Made by a program: the position numbers and the translations under genes. The notes under the pieces were generated by a model, which saw only the letters and a program-made list of their open reading frames with translations, was not told where the DNA came from and did not search any database. DNA of 64,000 nucleotides from Microstegium vimineum. Lineage: Eukaryota; Streptophyta; Magnoliopsida; Poales; Poaceae. How positions within the stretch are numbered: position 1 is the first letter of the stretch; each line of letters opens with the position of its first letter. The stretch lies in assembly GCA_022036555.1 (NCBI GenBank), contig CM039129.1:42497827-42561826 (forward strand), read 5' to 3'. Of this stretch, positions 41,991 through 53,989 are shown piece after piece.

Positions 41991-44900
41991 CTCTGGATAA
42001 TGTCTAGCATGTCTTGATAATCGGCTTGATCTTTTCTCAACGAGTCTAATATTATTAACCGATTATTGTCCAGATAGATGACCATCAAGATCCAGTGAAA
42101 GCTGCATGTTTATAGAATATGAAGTCATATAATTCAATTACTATATATGGGTCAAGTAATTAAGGAAAATAAAATGTGCACACTCACTTGAAGTTATACT
42201 GGAAGAGTATCGATTTCTTGTCCTTTTGGTGAACTAAGAACCTCATGAGATTCTTCTCTACTTGAGGTCGCCAATTAGACTCGGGAGTAACTTGGTCTTT
42301 GAATACAATGTATGGATCAACAAAACTGATACTATTGTCCTTTAATTTTCTGAGCCAGTTCATCTCATGTCTACATACATATATAGTGTAAGGATGACTC
42401 TATATATACAACACATGCAAGTTACTTTAGTAATAATAGAAACAATGCAATCACTTATAGACAAAAGCAGCTGAGGAGAGATTTTTCGAGGGCATCTTGG
42501 TGGCATAGTTGGTGTAGTTCTGAGAAGTTAATATGTATGATGTCATCGCCACGGAAGAAGTGTCGTTGTCTGACTCTGAGAAGAAGTCATTGCTCGTTCC
42601 TTTTACATGCCTCTAAGTACCACTTGTTCAACATGTACATTTGTGTGTCGTGATCTCTTTGTGCGGCATCAGGGTTGAATAAACTATTGCCATATTTATA
42701 AATCTTCCAAGGATCAACTTCTGGGGCAGAGTCGATTTCTCCACCATAGAGAATTTGGTTTATGTCAAGACCAGTTTCGATGTAGAAAGTAGCAAGTTGC
42801 TCTATGTTGACCTCTCCAGCTTGGTTCATAAATGTTCCATACTCATCACGGACAACTAGTGGATGAATTGGTTTTGATGAGTCTCCGAGTTGTGGAACAT
42901 CTTTCCCTGTTTTCTTCTTACATGCCGTCACTGCCTTCATGAGAGTGCGGTCATAGTCTGTTGCTGGCGGTGGCTTACGAGAATCACGCAACTCTTTCTT
43001 CTTTTGGTCCAGCTTCTTTCTTAGTTCTTTCTGATGAAGGTAGTATGGCTTTAGAGGGTTTCACCTAGCTTGATTTTCCCTTTTCAATTTTGCAAAGAAC
43101 TCTGCCACTTGTTCTTTAGAACTAGCCATAATTTCTTCATCTGTCTTTTCATAAGGCAACTTCTGGGGAATAGGCTTTATTTTACTCTCGGAGGCTGCCC
43201 TCTTCGCTGATTGGGATGAAGACTTCGTCGATTGTGACGGGGCAGGCCTCTTAGCCGCATACTTCTTTGTCAACTTAGGCTGAGGTGGCGGAGGGTTGGA
43301 GACCTCCTTACCGGTGATGGAGATCTCCTTGGAGACGACTGTTGCGGCGGCGGTGTTGGAGACCTCCTTGCCGGTGTTGGAGAACACCATGGAGACGACT
43401 GTTGCGGCGGCGGCGTTGGAGACCTCCTTGCTGGTGTTGGAGATTGTCGCCTTGGAGATGGCTGCTGCGGCGTTGGAGACCTCCTTGGAGACGGCTGCTG
43501 TGGCGGCGGCGTTGGAGACCTCCTCGGAGCACTATGCTGATCCGAGGACCTGCTGCTATATATGACAAAACAAAATTAGAGAACATGAGTACTTTATACT
43601 TGTTTAGTCAGTATATAAAATTGCTCACAACACTATCATACGTACCTATGGTGAGGCAGTTTAGGAGGCGATGCCCCGGGAATAACAATGTATCTCTTGC
43701 GCCATAGAATAAATGCATGCTCCGCTTCTCCGAGAGTCTTCTCCCCATCACCTCCTGGAATGTCAAGAGCCACTCCATTGAATCCTTTAAGAACTCTATC
43801 CATAGATACGCTAGCATATCCAGGTGGTATTATTTGACAATGCATTCTTGGTGTTCTAGTAGGGTCAATAGGGGAAACAACACCGGCAACAACCATGATG
43901 CTGCCATTATCCTTTGGAATGTGCAGCTCACATGCGGTAAGAGGTACAGTAATGTCATCCACAGGGAAGCGCAAGCCTGCATCATCTGGTAGCTTTGTGG
44001 AAGCACAACTACTTAGAATCTGGTTAGTAGGGCTACCTCCCGGCTGTGATGCTGACGACTGCCGTTGGGAAATATTACTCAATGCTATTTGCACTTGTCG
44101 TTTAATTTCTTCCTGCATCCTCGACTCATTAGTTTTTTCTCAGTCCTGAGATTCAAGGACCGCCATCTCTAGCCTTCGCAACCTCTCGTTCTCCTCATCC
44201 TTCTTTCGCTGGCGGCTTCTGCATGTGGTTCTGTCCTCAGGAAAGCCATGCTGCCAAGAGATGGCCCCTTTGCCTCTTGTTCTTCCACCGTGTTCAGCTG
44301 TTTGGAGGGCATATGTTAGTTGGTCATTTTCTCTGTTGGGCTTGAACGCACCACTAGTAGAAGCCGTTATAGCCTGACAAAGTCTTTCTGCTGCCTCTCG
44401 AATCCTTTCACCATACACTACCCCCCTCGGTTTCTAGGTTAAGTGATCCACCATGCGCAAAGAATCAATTCTTACAGCGTTCGGGCCAATCAAGTGAAGC
44501 TGGTATGATCTGCTTTTCAAGTAGCATTGATTCTACCTTTTCCCATTTTACCTTGGCAGTCTTGTAGCCACCTGACCCCAAGTGATGGTGGTATTCCTTT
44601 TGTTGGGCGTTCTGTCGGTTCCTTCGTGTCCGTTCTGTACCCTCTTCTGATGTCTTGTATTGCACAAATTCATCACAATAAGGCCTCAACTTTGATAGCG
44701 GACCCCTAGTGTTGAAATTTGGTGTCACATTCTTCTTAACATAATCATTGTATAGCCTTTTCTTCCAAGACTGGAACTGGATGACCATCTTCTTCATAGC
44801 CCACTTCTTAACTAACTCCTTCATATCAGCATCATCTGTTTCAAGCATGAAATGTTGGAGAATATCATCCCAGATAAGGGTCTTGTCTAAATTAGAGACA

Positions 44901-45359
44901 AAACTAATATGAGGAGCATTTGTCTTCTCTTTCCATTCACGGGCATTGATCGGCAGTCTGTCCCTTACTAGGTAACCATAGTGGTTAACAAATTTCTTCG
45001 CATGTTCTCCAAGTGGTTCTCCCGTACTTTCATTGAACTCTGTTATTACGTAACGGCCCTCCACCGGCTTTGCCAGGCCTCGTACTTTTCGACTCGTCGC
45101 CAGAGGGCTACACACAATGCACACATATACATTAATTAATCACCAATATGTATATATTAGCTACATAGAAGATGGATTAATTAATTAATGAAATACATAC
45201 CTCGCCAGTAATGTCATCTTGCAAGACATTTTCTGGTTTATTTCCAAGATTTAAGTATTGACTCCCGTCATCCGCATCAACATTATCATCATCCGCGGCG
45301 GCGGAGTTGATAAGATCCATCATGGCATCCTCCATCGTGTCATCATTGGGGTCGGCCAT
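41991..45359 (-). pseudogene. CACTA ORF2 with C-terminal Ulp1-like (C48) protease segment, broken
   Basis: Exons in order: 45359-about 45199 (acidic, MADPNDDTMEDAMMDLINSA, donor GTATGT); 45116-about 44420 (RYVITEFNESTGEPLGEHAK, then a Ptta/En/Spm-type region with MVIQFQSWKKRLYNDYV); a Lys/Arg/Glu-rich helix; a DUF8039-like segment (about 44000-43660, LRFPVDDITVPLTACELHIP); a Pro/Arg/Ser-rich repeat (43560-43310); KLPYEKTDEEIMASSKEQVA; 42188-42370 (SFVDPYIVFK, LFQYNF); 42101-41991 (FNFHWILMVIYLDNN, LDSLRKDQADYQ). The last two exons are the His and Asp part of a Ulp1-type cysteine protease; the Cys part is missing. Breaks: TGA at 44465, 44140, 43061 and 42587, and frameshifts near 44420 (G run) and 43310. 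Ulp1-type domains are known passengers of plant CACTA and MULE elements. Confidence 0.78.
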
Positions 45360-46380
45360 ATCTAAAGTATATATATATATGAAGAAATTTAAATTCTAAT
45401 AATAAATGATATCTAGCTAATTAATATTCATGAATTCTAAGGAGCCAAATTAATGGGCCCTAATAGATATTCTTAAAAATATGAAGGATATCTAATATAA
45501 ATTCTAGTTATAAAAATATTTGCACATTTACATATCTATCTATATACATTAAGGATCACACACACATATCTATCTCGCATAGTATAGAACATATTGTTGA
45601 TGAAAAAACATATTATTATAGATGTGTGTAATAACAAAAACATGAATAGATATGTATAATAACAAAAACATGAACATTTATATATATATGTCATCTTCCA
45701 TTTAATTAAATTATATATATTTATTTACATTTACACATAATTAAATTAGACAACTTAGCTAATTTCTAACTTAGCTAATTTGTAACTTCATTTAATTAGA
45801 CAAACACACACATACGACACACACACACACTCTGTTTTTGCTTTTTGCTGGCGCCGAGTTAGCTGGCCGGCGAGGCCGAGCAGCGCGTCGCGCGTGGAGT
45901 GGCTGGCGTGGCCGGATCGGAGATGGCGCCAGAGGCCGGGGCGACTGAGGCGCGACGGCAAGGAGGAAGGCCGTACACCCACCCAAGCGCCCGACCGACG
46001 GCGAGGAGGAAAAAGGGCGCCGGCCGTGCACGCGTGTAGAAGGTCGGCGCAGCTGGATCGGGAGCACGCCAGATGCCGGGGCGGCTGAGGCAGCCCTGCG
46101 CGCGGCAGACGACGTGCGGCGTGAGGTCGGGGCGAGGTCGGCTGGGGCGCCGCCGGTGGCAAGGACGACGAGGGCGCGGCGGCGGCCGCCACGTACGACC
46201 TGGGCGCAGCGGTAAACGACGCGCGCGGCGGCGGCGGTGCGCGCGGAGCTTGCGCGGGGCGAGCGGAGGGCCGGAGGAGAGCGCGGGGGCGCCGTCGGCA
46301 GACGGAGAGACGACGATGGCGGCATAGACGAGCTAGCAGCGCTATGGGAGAGACGATGGATCACGACTTAGCAGCTCAGC
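45360..46380 (-). promoter_or_regulatory. 5' region of the Ulp1-type ORF2 gene
   Basis: Read on the minus strand, GGGCATATAAAGGCTGAG (46395-46378) is a good TATA box. It is followed by a very GC-rich stretch (46364-45840) that looks like a 5' untranslated exon, then AT-rich intron-like DNA up to the first coding exon at 45359. Long frames in the GC-rich part have no recognisable domain and overlap each other, so none is called. Confidence 0.5.
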
Positions 46381-46400
46381 CTTTATATGCCCAGACCTTT

Positions 46401-46509
46401 AGTCCCGGTTGGTAACACCAACCGGGACTAAAGCTCTCTGCCTTTTTGGCGGCAACTGAAAAGCAGAGACATTTAGTCCCGGTTGGTGTTACCAGCCGGG
46501 ACTAAAGGT
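46401..46509. repeat. TTTAGTCCCGGTTGG inverted subrepeats, internal copy
   Basis: Two palindromic units: CTTTAGTCCCGGTTGGTAAC with its complement, and ATTTAGTCCCGGTTGGTGTT with its complement. They match the subterminal repeats beside the right end of element C (51525-51800). No CACTA terminus is next to them. They sit immediately upstream of a TATA box for the minus-strand ORF2, as the terminal copies sit upstream of a TATA box at about 51507. Confidence 0.85.
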
Positions 46510-46983
46510 ACCTTTCTATTCCCTTCCCGCCGGCTTTTAAAGGAAATTTTGGTTTTTTGAATATATTTCATTATAATTTGCTTTTTACACTTGTTAATTA
46601 AATAATAAATTAATTATTAGGCATAATATTGTTTTAAAAGCACCATTATTTGGTTTCTGTTTTATTCTTTGAAGGAAAAGCCTTAAACTTTAAAATTATT
46701 TTTGTTTTCCTTTTATTTTGGTCATCGTAATATAACCATTAATCACTAATTGCTTAATGCAAAAATATTTTTTTCAATGTAAATCCTTTAAACTATATGT
46801 TTTGGACAGGATATTAGTTTTCGTAGTATCGTAGCGTTAAAATTTTGGTTTTTCAACAAATTATTTCCAAAAACGCACATGGGAATGTAAACACATGATC
46901 GAGCCATATATTGAGCAATCATACAGTAGCATGATGCTAAAATTACACATATTGAGCCATATATTTAGCAATCATACAATATA

Positions 46984-49900
46984 TTAAGTGATGGCAACAA
47001 CAACAAGCTTGTTCCTAATGTATGTCCCTTGGTTATGATCACTGCGTAACCATGGAGTGTCTTCATTATTTAGCATGATGTTTGGGTCTTTGTTTACTAC
47101 AAATGGTTCGAGTTGATCGTCCTTGTCATAATCATTTGACAAGTTTGACCTGTCCTCGATTCCCACGATGTTTCTTTTCCTGAAAGAACAATGTGGCGTT
47201 TCGACTCACTTTTTGAGTTGTCGTTTCTCCCTCTCTTTGGTTTCATACACATATCCTTTACGTAGAACACCTGATTCACATCCTTGGCTAAGACAAATGG
47301 TTCGTCTCTGTACCCAAGATTGTTGAGATCCACAGTTGTCATTTCATAGTCATTGTCAACTGTTACCCCGCCTCCAGTCACCTTCACCCATTGGCACTGA
47401 AACAAAGCGACCTTAAAAGTGGGTCCGTAGTCTAGTTCTCATATCTCTATTATGCGGCCATAATATGTTTGCTTATTTCCACTCGGGTCCATGGCATCAA
47501 TGCGGACACCACTGTTTTGGTTGATGCTCTTTTTATCTTGAGTTACTGTATAAAATGTATTCCCATTTATCTCGTACCCTTTGTATGTGATGATATGCTA
47601 GGATGGTTCCCTGGCCAACAAGTACAATTGCTCATCAAGACTCTCAACACCTTGACATTTTTTCCGTAGCCAACCACCGAAAGTTTGCATGTGCTCACGA
47701 GTAATCCAATGTTCAGTTCTCCCTGGAAACTGGGATATTAGGATGCCCTTGTGTTCCTTGATATACAGATCCACCAAGGAGGAGTTTTGTAGAATGGTGT
47801 AGTGTGCTTTATTGAAACAACGTCCTCCGCACCGACATATGTTTTTTCCCTAGTGTTCCCTTTCCACTTAGTCTCCCCTCGTATCGTGATTCACGAACCC
47901 CAATCGGGTCAAGGTCTGGAATAAAATCAACACAAAACTCAATAACCTCCTCTGTCCCGTACCCCTTGGTCATGCTTCCTTCTGGACGAGCACGATTGTG
48001 AACGTATTTCTTCAGGACTCCCATGAACCTCTCAAAGGGAAACATATTGTGTAGAAACATGGGACCAAGAATACTAATCTCCTTGACGAGGTGAACTAGG
48101 AGGTGCGTCATGATATTATAGAAGGATGGGGGGAACACCAACTCAAAGCTGAGAAGACACTCAACCACATCATTTTGTAGCTTTGCCAGATCTCCTGGAT
48201 TGATTGTCTTCTTAGAAATTGCATTGAGGAATGCACATAGCTTCACAGTGGCTAAACGTACATTTGGAGGTAGAATTCCTCTTAATGCAACTGGAAGCAA
48301 TTGTGTCATAAGCACGTGTCAGTCATGAGACTTTAAGTTTAGAAATTTCTTCTCTGACATACTTATTATACCCTTTATGTTCGAGGAGAATCCAGATGGG
48401 ACCTTAATGCTATCTAGACATTCGAACATGCTTTCCTTCTCTTCCTTGCTAAGTGTGTAGCTTGCTGGTCTTAAGTATTGGCGTCCATCATCTGTCTTCT
48501 CTGGATGCAGTTTTTCTCGTTCATTTAAACATCGCAGGTCTTGTCGGGCTTCAATTGTGTCCTTACTCTTCCCATACACACCCATGAATCCTAGTAGGTT
48601 TACACACAAATTCTTCGTTAGGTGCATTACGTCAATCGTGTTGCGGACCTCTAGCACTTGCCAATAAGGTAGCTCCCAAAATATGGACTTCTTATTCCAC
48701 ATAGGTGCGCGTCCGTTAGCATCCTTCGGAACAGGTTCGCTCCCTGGTCCCTTTCCGAAGACTACTTTCACATCCTTCACCATATCAAATACATCCTCAC
48801 CAGTTCGGTTGAGAGGCTTGGTCCGATGGTCTGTCTTACCTTTAAAATGCTTCCCTTTCTTTCGAAGGGGGTGATTCGCAGGAAGGAACCGAGGATGCTC
48901 GAGGTACACGACCTTTCGACATTTTTTCAAATATATACTTTCAATGTCCTCAAAACAGTGTGTGCAGGCATTATATCCCTTATTTGTTTGTCCTGAAATA
49001 TTACTAAGAGCCGACCAATCATTAATTGTTACGAACAACATTGCTCGCAGGTCAAAGTATTCCTGTTTGAACTCATCCCACACACGTACACTCGGTTTAT
49101 TCCACAAAAGCATAAGTTCGTCAACTAAGGGCCTCAAGTACACATCGATGTTGTTGCTAGGCTGCTTGGGTCCTTGGATGAGCACTGACATCATTATGAA
49201 CTTTCGCTTCATGCACAACCATGGAAGAAGATTGTAGATACATAGAGTAACAGGCCATGTGCTATGACTACTGCTCTGCTCCCCAAAAGGGTTCAAGCCA
49301 TCTGTACTTAAAGCGAACCTTAAGTTTCTTGTGTCCGCCGCAAACTCTGGGAATTCTCTATTGATTGTTCTCCATTGGGACCCATCGGCAGGGTGTCTCA
49401 ACATATTGTCTACCTTACGGTCTTTATGCTTCAGGCGTGGTATTATTGGAGCATACCACATAACCTTGGCAGGTATTCTCTTCCTTGGACGTTCGCCATC
49501 AACATCACTAGGGTCATCTCGTCTGATCTTGTACCGCGATGCGTGGTATACCGGACATCCAAATCCTTATAGCCCTCCCCACGGTAGAGGATACAGTCAT
49601 TGGGACATGCATGTATCTTCTGGATTTCTAATCCCAGAGGACAGACGACCTGTTTTGCTTCATACGTAGTTGTTGGCAATTCATTTCCCTTTGGAAGCAT
49701 TTTTTTCTGAATAATATTCAATAATTGTCCAAATCCCTTGTTAGATATACCATTCTTTGTCTTCCATTGCAACAATTTCAGTACGGTACCCAACTTTTTT
49801 TGCTCCTCTGTGGTTGTCAGGTACAATAATTTCTTATGATCCTCTAGCATGCGAGTGAACTTGATCTTCTCCTTTTCACTTTTGCAGTCTCTCTGAGCAT

Positions 49901-50303
49901 CACGAATGACCTGACCAAGATCATCAAGAACGGGCACATCTTCTCCCTCTTCCTCTTCTTCAGTTTCCCCCATTGCAATATCATTTAGTGCAACATATTC
50001 AGCAAAAATATCTTCATCGTGTCCTGGTTCTTCGTCTTCGTCTTCTTCCATTATAACCCCGATTTCTCCTTGCTTGGTCCAACAAATATAGGTTGACATG
50101 AAACCAGACTTAAACAAGTGTGCATGGATATTCCTTGCGCCAGCATATTCCTTTAAATTCTTACATAATGCACATGGACAACGTATAAAACTACCTCGCT
50201 TGTTTGTCTCTGCCACAGTTAAGAAATAATGCACGCCATCAATAAATTCTTTGGAGCGGCGATCGGTGTTGTACATCCAATGTCGGCTCATCGATCTGCA
50301 CAA
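46984..50303 (-). pseudogene. TNP2-like CACTA transposase, nearly complete (element C)
   Basis: The N terminus (50303, MCRSMSRHWMYNTDRRSKEF) carries the transposase-associated zinc-binding CPCALCKN motif. An acidic linker precedes the TNP2 domain (VCPLGLEIQKIHACPNDCIL; RHPADGSQWRTIN; FALSTDGLNPFG; GPKQPSNNIDV; NDWSALSNISGQTNKGYNAC; FWELPYWQVLEVRNTIDVMH). The DUF4218-type region follows (LLPVALRGILPPNVRLATVK; FPPSFYNIMTHLLVHLVKEI), then DUF4216-type exons (47405-46984; WVKVTGGG, NQVFYVKD). Only two breaks are obvious in the main part: a small deletion after KDLDV near 49545 that shifts the frame, and a TGA near 48319 between KSHD and HVLMTQLL. The extreme 3' exons are less certain. It is the least decayed transposase in the window. 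En/Spm-type TNP2 catalyses cut-and-paste transposition. Confidence 0.85.
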
Positions 50304-50415
50304 TTACACGTGACATACTATATCAAAATCTTTAAACATGACATCCATGGGCTTCAATTTATTAACTGATTAAGATACAAGATAGCCACGTCAGTTACAT
50401 CACATCAATATTAAC

Positions 50416-50941
50416 TTATGTAAGCATAACCACAATATAGAAAATCCCAAGTACCACTAAACAAACTAGACATAAAATGCACTTCAACAGGATAACAATT
50501 TCGCGGTCGATTCCAACTAAAACAAACGACACATCATTCATCTGTTCAACATTCATGGGCTTCGTCTGCTGGCTCACTGCTTCATCAGTCGTTTCTTCTG
50601 GAAGAGATTTTTGCACGTGTGTCACATATTCTTCCTCCCAGTACCATCCTTTGCATCTAGTACCGTCCCACTGAAAATAGAACAACAAATTAAAAACTAT
50701 ATTCAAAATCACTTAGTAAAATGAGACAAACTGAAAAAAAAATCTCAAATGCGATAAAATAGCTCACATTGCTATCCAGACACTTGTAGAAGATACGACC
50801 CTTATTGGGACCTGCCTTGGACACTCGGTACTCCATCACAATCTTCTGCTCACACTTGCCGTACGAAATGAGAGGGAGCTCCGGCCTGAGTCGTCCATTT
50901 CCAACCCCATGAGAGGCCGAGGAACCATAAGTCGTCGCCAT
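50416..50941 (-). CDS. GRF-type zinc-finger/membrane protein encoded in CACTA element C, intact
   Basis: A two-exon gene joining in phase 0. Exon 1, 50941-50768 (58 codons), ends AAT before GTGAGC. Exon 2 starts at 50670 after TATTTTCAG and ends at the stop at 50416 (84 codons), giving 142 residues. The finger is YGKC (Cys30), NKGRIFYKC (Cys54), then after the intron TRCKGWYWEEEYVTHVQ (Cys64). One cysteine of the CxxC pair seen in the element B protein is absent. A strong C-terminal membrane span follows (IVILLKCILCLVCLVVLGIF). It sits between the right TIR and TNP2, on the same strand as TNP2 and 113 bases before its start, so the two may share one transcript, as alternatively spliced En/Spm products do. 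The design, intron place and phase are the same as in the element B gene. Confidence 0.72.
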
Positions 50942-51841
50942 CTACTCACTAGCTAGATTATTTTCTAAACAAACTCAATTAAAATGAGCTATCAAGTACT
51001 ATAACTCTAAAATAAATTCTCTATATATTTCTCTAAATCACTATCGTCTCATTGAAATTACAAAGGACAATTAAAACCATAAGTAGTTGTCATCTACTTA
51101 GTAGCTAGATTAATTTATTTAAACTGAATTAAAAATCTTATTTTCTAAACAAACTCAATTAAAATGAGCTATCAAATACTACTACACCTCTAAATCACTG
51201 CCGTCTCAATGCAAATACAACAACAATTAAAACTATGAAGTCATTTGTAGGCCGAGAGAAAATGACATGCAAAATTCAAAATATACAATGAAAACAACAA
51301 TTTGTAAGCATGAAATGAAATTGTGATGAAACAAGAGAGGATGAGATTGGTAACCTTACTTAGGAGTGAAGTATGAGTGAAGAAATCTTGTGTATATGCC
51401 AGAAGAAGCAAGATCACCTTTCTTCCTCCTCTCTTGCTCAAGAACACTATCTGTTTTCTCAAGAACACTGAATGTGTCCTCTCTGGCTCGGACAGGGGAG
51501 GAAGAAAGTTATTTATACATGGGCTTTTTAGTCCCGGCTGGAGTTACCAACCGGGACTAAAAGCTCATCTCTAGTCCCGGCTGGTACCTCACACCGGGAT
51601 TAAACCTTTAGTCCCGGATTGAGCTACCAACCGGGACTAAAGATGAGTCTTTAGTCCCGGTTGGTAACTCCAGCCAGGACTAAAGGTCCCTGCCTGCAAA
51701 AGGCTGCTGCACGCCTGGCGTACTAGCCGTTGGGCAACACCCTTTAGTCCCGGTTGGTAGGTCTCTTTAGTCCCGGCCGTAAAAAATGTCGGGACTAAAG
51801 CCAAATTGACATATCGTTCAAAGGACTGTTCTCTACTAGTG
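50942..51841 (-). mobile_element. Right end of CACTA element C with subterminal repeats
   Basis: The element ends GTTCTCTACTAGTG at 51841. Inside the terminus are several palindromic TTTAGTCCCGG...CCGGGACTAAA units (51525-51800). A minus-strand TATA box, GTATAAATAAC (about 51512-51502), and a presumed leader (to about 51370) precede the GRF-type and TNP2 genes. The matching left end (CACTAGTAGAGAAC) is not found anywhere in the window, so element C is incomplete or continues under the rearranged region to its left. Confidence 0.85.
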
Positions 51842-53429
51842 CGCGGCGCCTACTGAGACCGCCGTTCTTAGCTCCAGTCATGGAGACCAGAGGAGGGGCG
51901 CTGCTGCTAGGCACAGGCATGCCGACGAGCTGGGCACAGACGTGGCTAGAGGGAAAGGCACCAATACAGCAAATGAACGGGGCACCGACCCATGGCTGGC
52001 AGGGAGCGTGGCGCACTGCTGAGTCCTGAGGGCAGAGGGAAGGTGATGTGGAGCTCACTGGCGAGCGGGGCGAATGGGCGGGCGGGGTGCACGGCTGCCG
52101 CCGACAAGGAGTGCGGAGGCCAAATAGGCGAGGAAGAAGAAAACAAAAAAATGAATTGATATTTTTTGTAATTAGTGGTTCCATCAACTCAATCAAAGTT
52201 ACATCAACCAATTTAGTGGAGCATTGTGGAGATAGAGCTGTCTGGCTAAAAAAATGTTAGATTTGGATATGATTATGGTTAATCTAAAGTTGATGGAGCT
52301 ATGCCAAGCAGAATGATACTTGCTCGAGCCTTGTGCTGAGTTTCCGAGGTTCCATGGCTCCTATGTTCAGCCTGGCTGGTGTAAAGTTTTCTGTATTCTA
52401 AAATAAAATCTCATCGATCGTCCTATGGTTGCATTGTGCTGACGCAAATTTAGTAACTTGATGATTGATTTTTTTTATCCACAATAACTTGATGATTGAT
52501 GACTAGCTAGATGAAACACGTATACTCTACTTCAGAGTCATCAAATTTTTAACTGACAAGCCTTTCGCGTGGAGTGGTACAAGTTGTCGAGATAGATCTG
52601 GTGGGCCTGTTGGGTCCTCCTAGTTTAATTTGTTAGTAGTACTGGCCCGGCCAGATTCTCTCCTGGGCTTCCCAATCCCACCTGTCGGGCCATGCTGGGC
52701 TCCGTCGTCGCTCTCGGAGGAGAAGGGAGTTACGCCGCCACACATCCACCGGCCGACTGCTGACGCTGCCGTCTATGGCTCCGCCGTAGCCCTCAGGCGC
52801 CTTGGCCGGTTGCTGCCGCTTCCTAGTAAGACAGCAAGCCATGCATGGGGAGAAGCCAGAGCTCGCTGGTAACTGTAAACTATAAGCACTCGTTTACAGT
52901 AAGCAGCCGGGTCTGTAAGTACTAAGTACACCTCATACCGGGCCTTGATGATGTTGTACGTAGTAATAAGATATATCCTGCTAGAACAGTTAGACGGTCC
53001 TGGGTTGCTCATGCAGTTCATTTTGTTGATGGTGCTCACTTGAGTAAACAGTTAGAACGAGCAGGGGCAGTGACTGTAAGCAGGGGTTCGATCAAATCAT
53101 CTGATATATATAACGAAGATCGTATCTCTTGCTCGCTGAATTGCATTGCTCGTCTCTCGCTTATATTGAACTCTGCTCATAGGCTTCGGGTCCAATTTCT
53201 AACAGTAACTGCTCTCTGTCTGAAGCAACATGTTGGTTCTGAAACTGGCATATATACTACACCAATAGCCTGTAGCCCCATCATCGCTTCACCTTCTAGA
53301 CCATTCTGAATTCTACCTTTAATTTTCCACCAAACTAGTACGCTGGGCCTTGGTCTATATATATTATACTACCCAAAGCGACCAGAATAAAACAAAGAGC
53401 ACACCCTCACTGATCATCTGCCTCTCTTT

Positions 53430-53939
53430 TGGCATTCCAAACAGTGTCTTGTTTGTCTCCCGGTCACTACTGATGAATTTGCGGGCTACTGGCTGCTGCA
53501 CCACCGGCCATGGTGGTCTCATGTGAATGGGTGGCACCATGGAAGCAGAGCTCGCTTCAAATTTCTGGGGATCTAGTCACCCTTTTCTTGGATGTTCACA
53601 GCAGTCAGGCAGCATGGCTCAAGTACAGATTGGTAGCGGGGGTCAGATCATCAGCTATGCATGTATACTACCTCCTCCATCCAAATGTATTTGATGTTGT
53701 ATGATTATCAAACAGATTAGTAGACAGAGGAAATGATGTTTGTACCGAGTGCTCCTATTTAGTGATAGAGGTATATTTTGCTCACAAGTCACAGTCACAA
53801 AGTGGAGTGTTTCATGGGTTATCGCTCACAAGTCACAATTACCATACAGCCATCAAGATTTGTTGCCGTGAATAGAAAATTGGACTCGCTCATGCAGTGC
53901 AAGGAAAAAATACCTGCCAATAACAGCCTTCTCCCTACT

Positions 53940-53989
<50 letters not shown>

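Noticed and set aside
45788..46364. Frames of up to 190 codons in the GC-rich block upstream of the Ulp1-type ORF2
   Set aside because: Mutually overlapping, low-complexity Pro/Arg/Ser/Ala composition, ending in a CA-repeat. Better explained as an untranslated leader.
31130..46510. One single CACTA element from the A left end to the internal TTTAGTCCCGG repeats
   Set aside because: The two ends have different subterminal repeats (CACTGCCGG against TTTAGTCCCGG) and no right terminus is present at 46.5 kb, so I treat them as parts of different elements.
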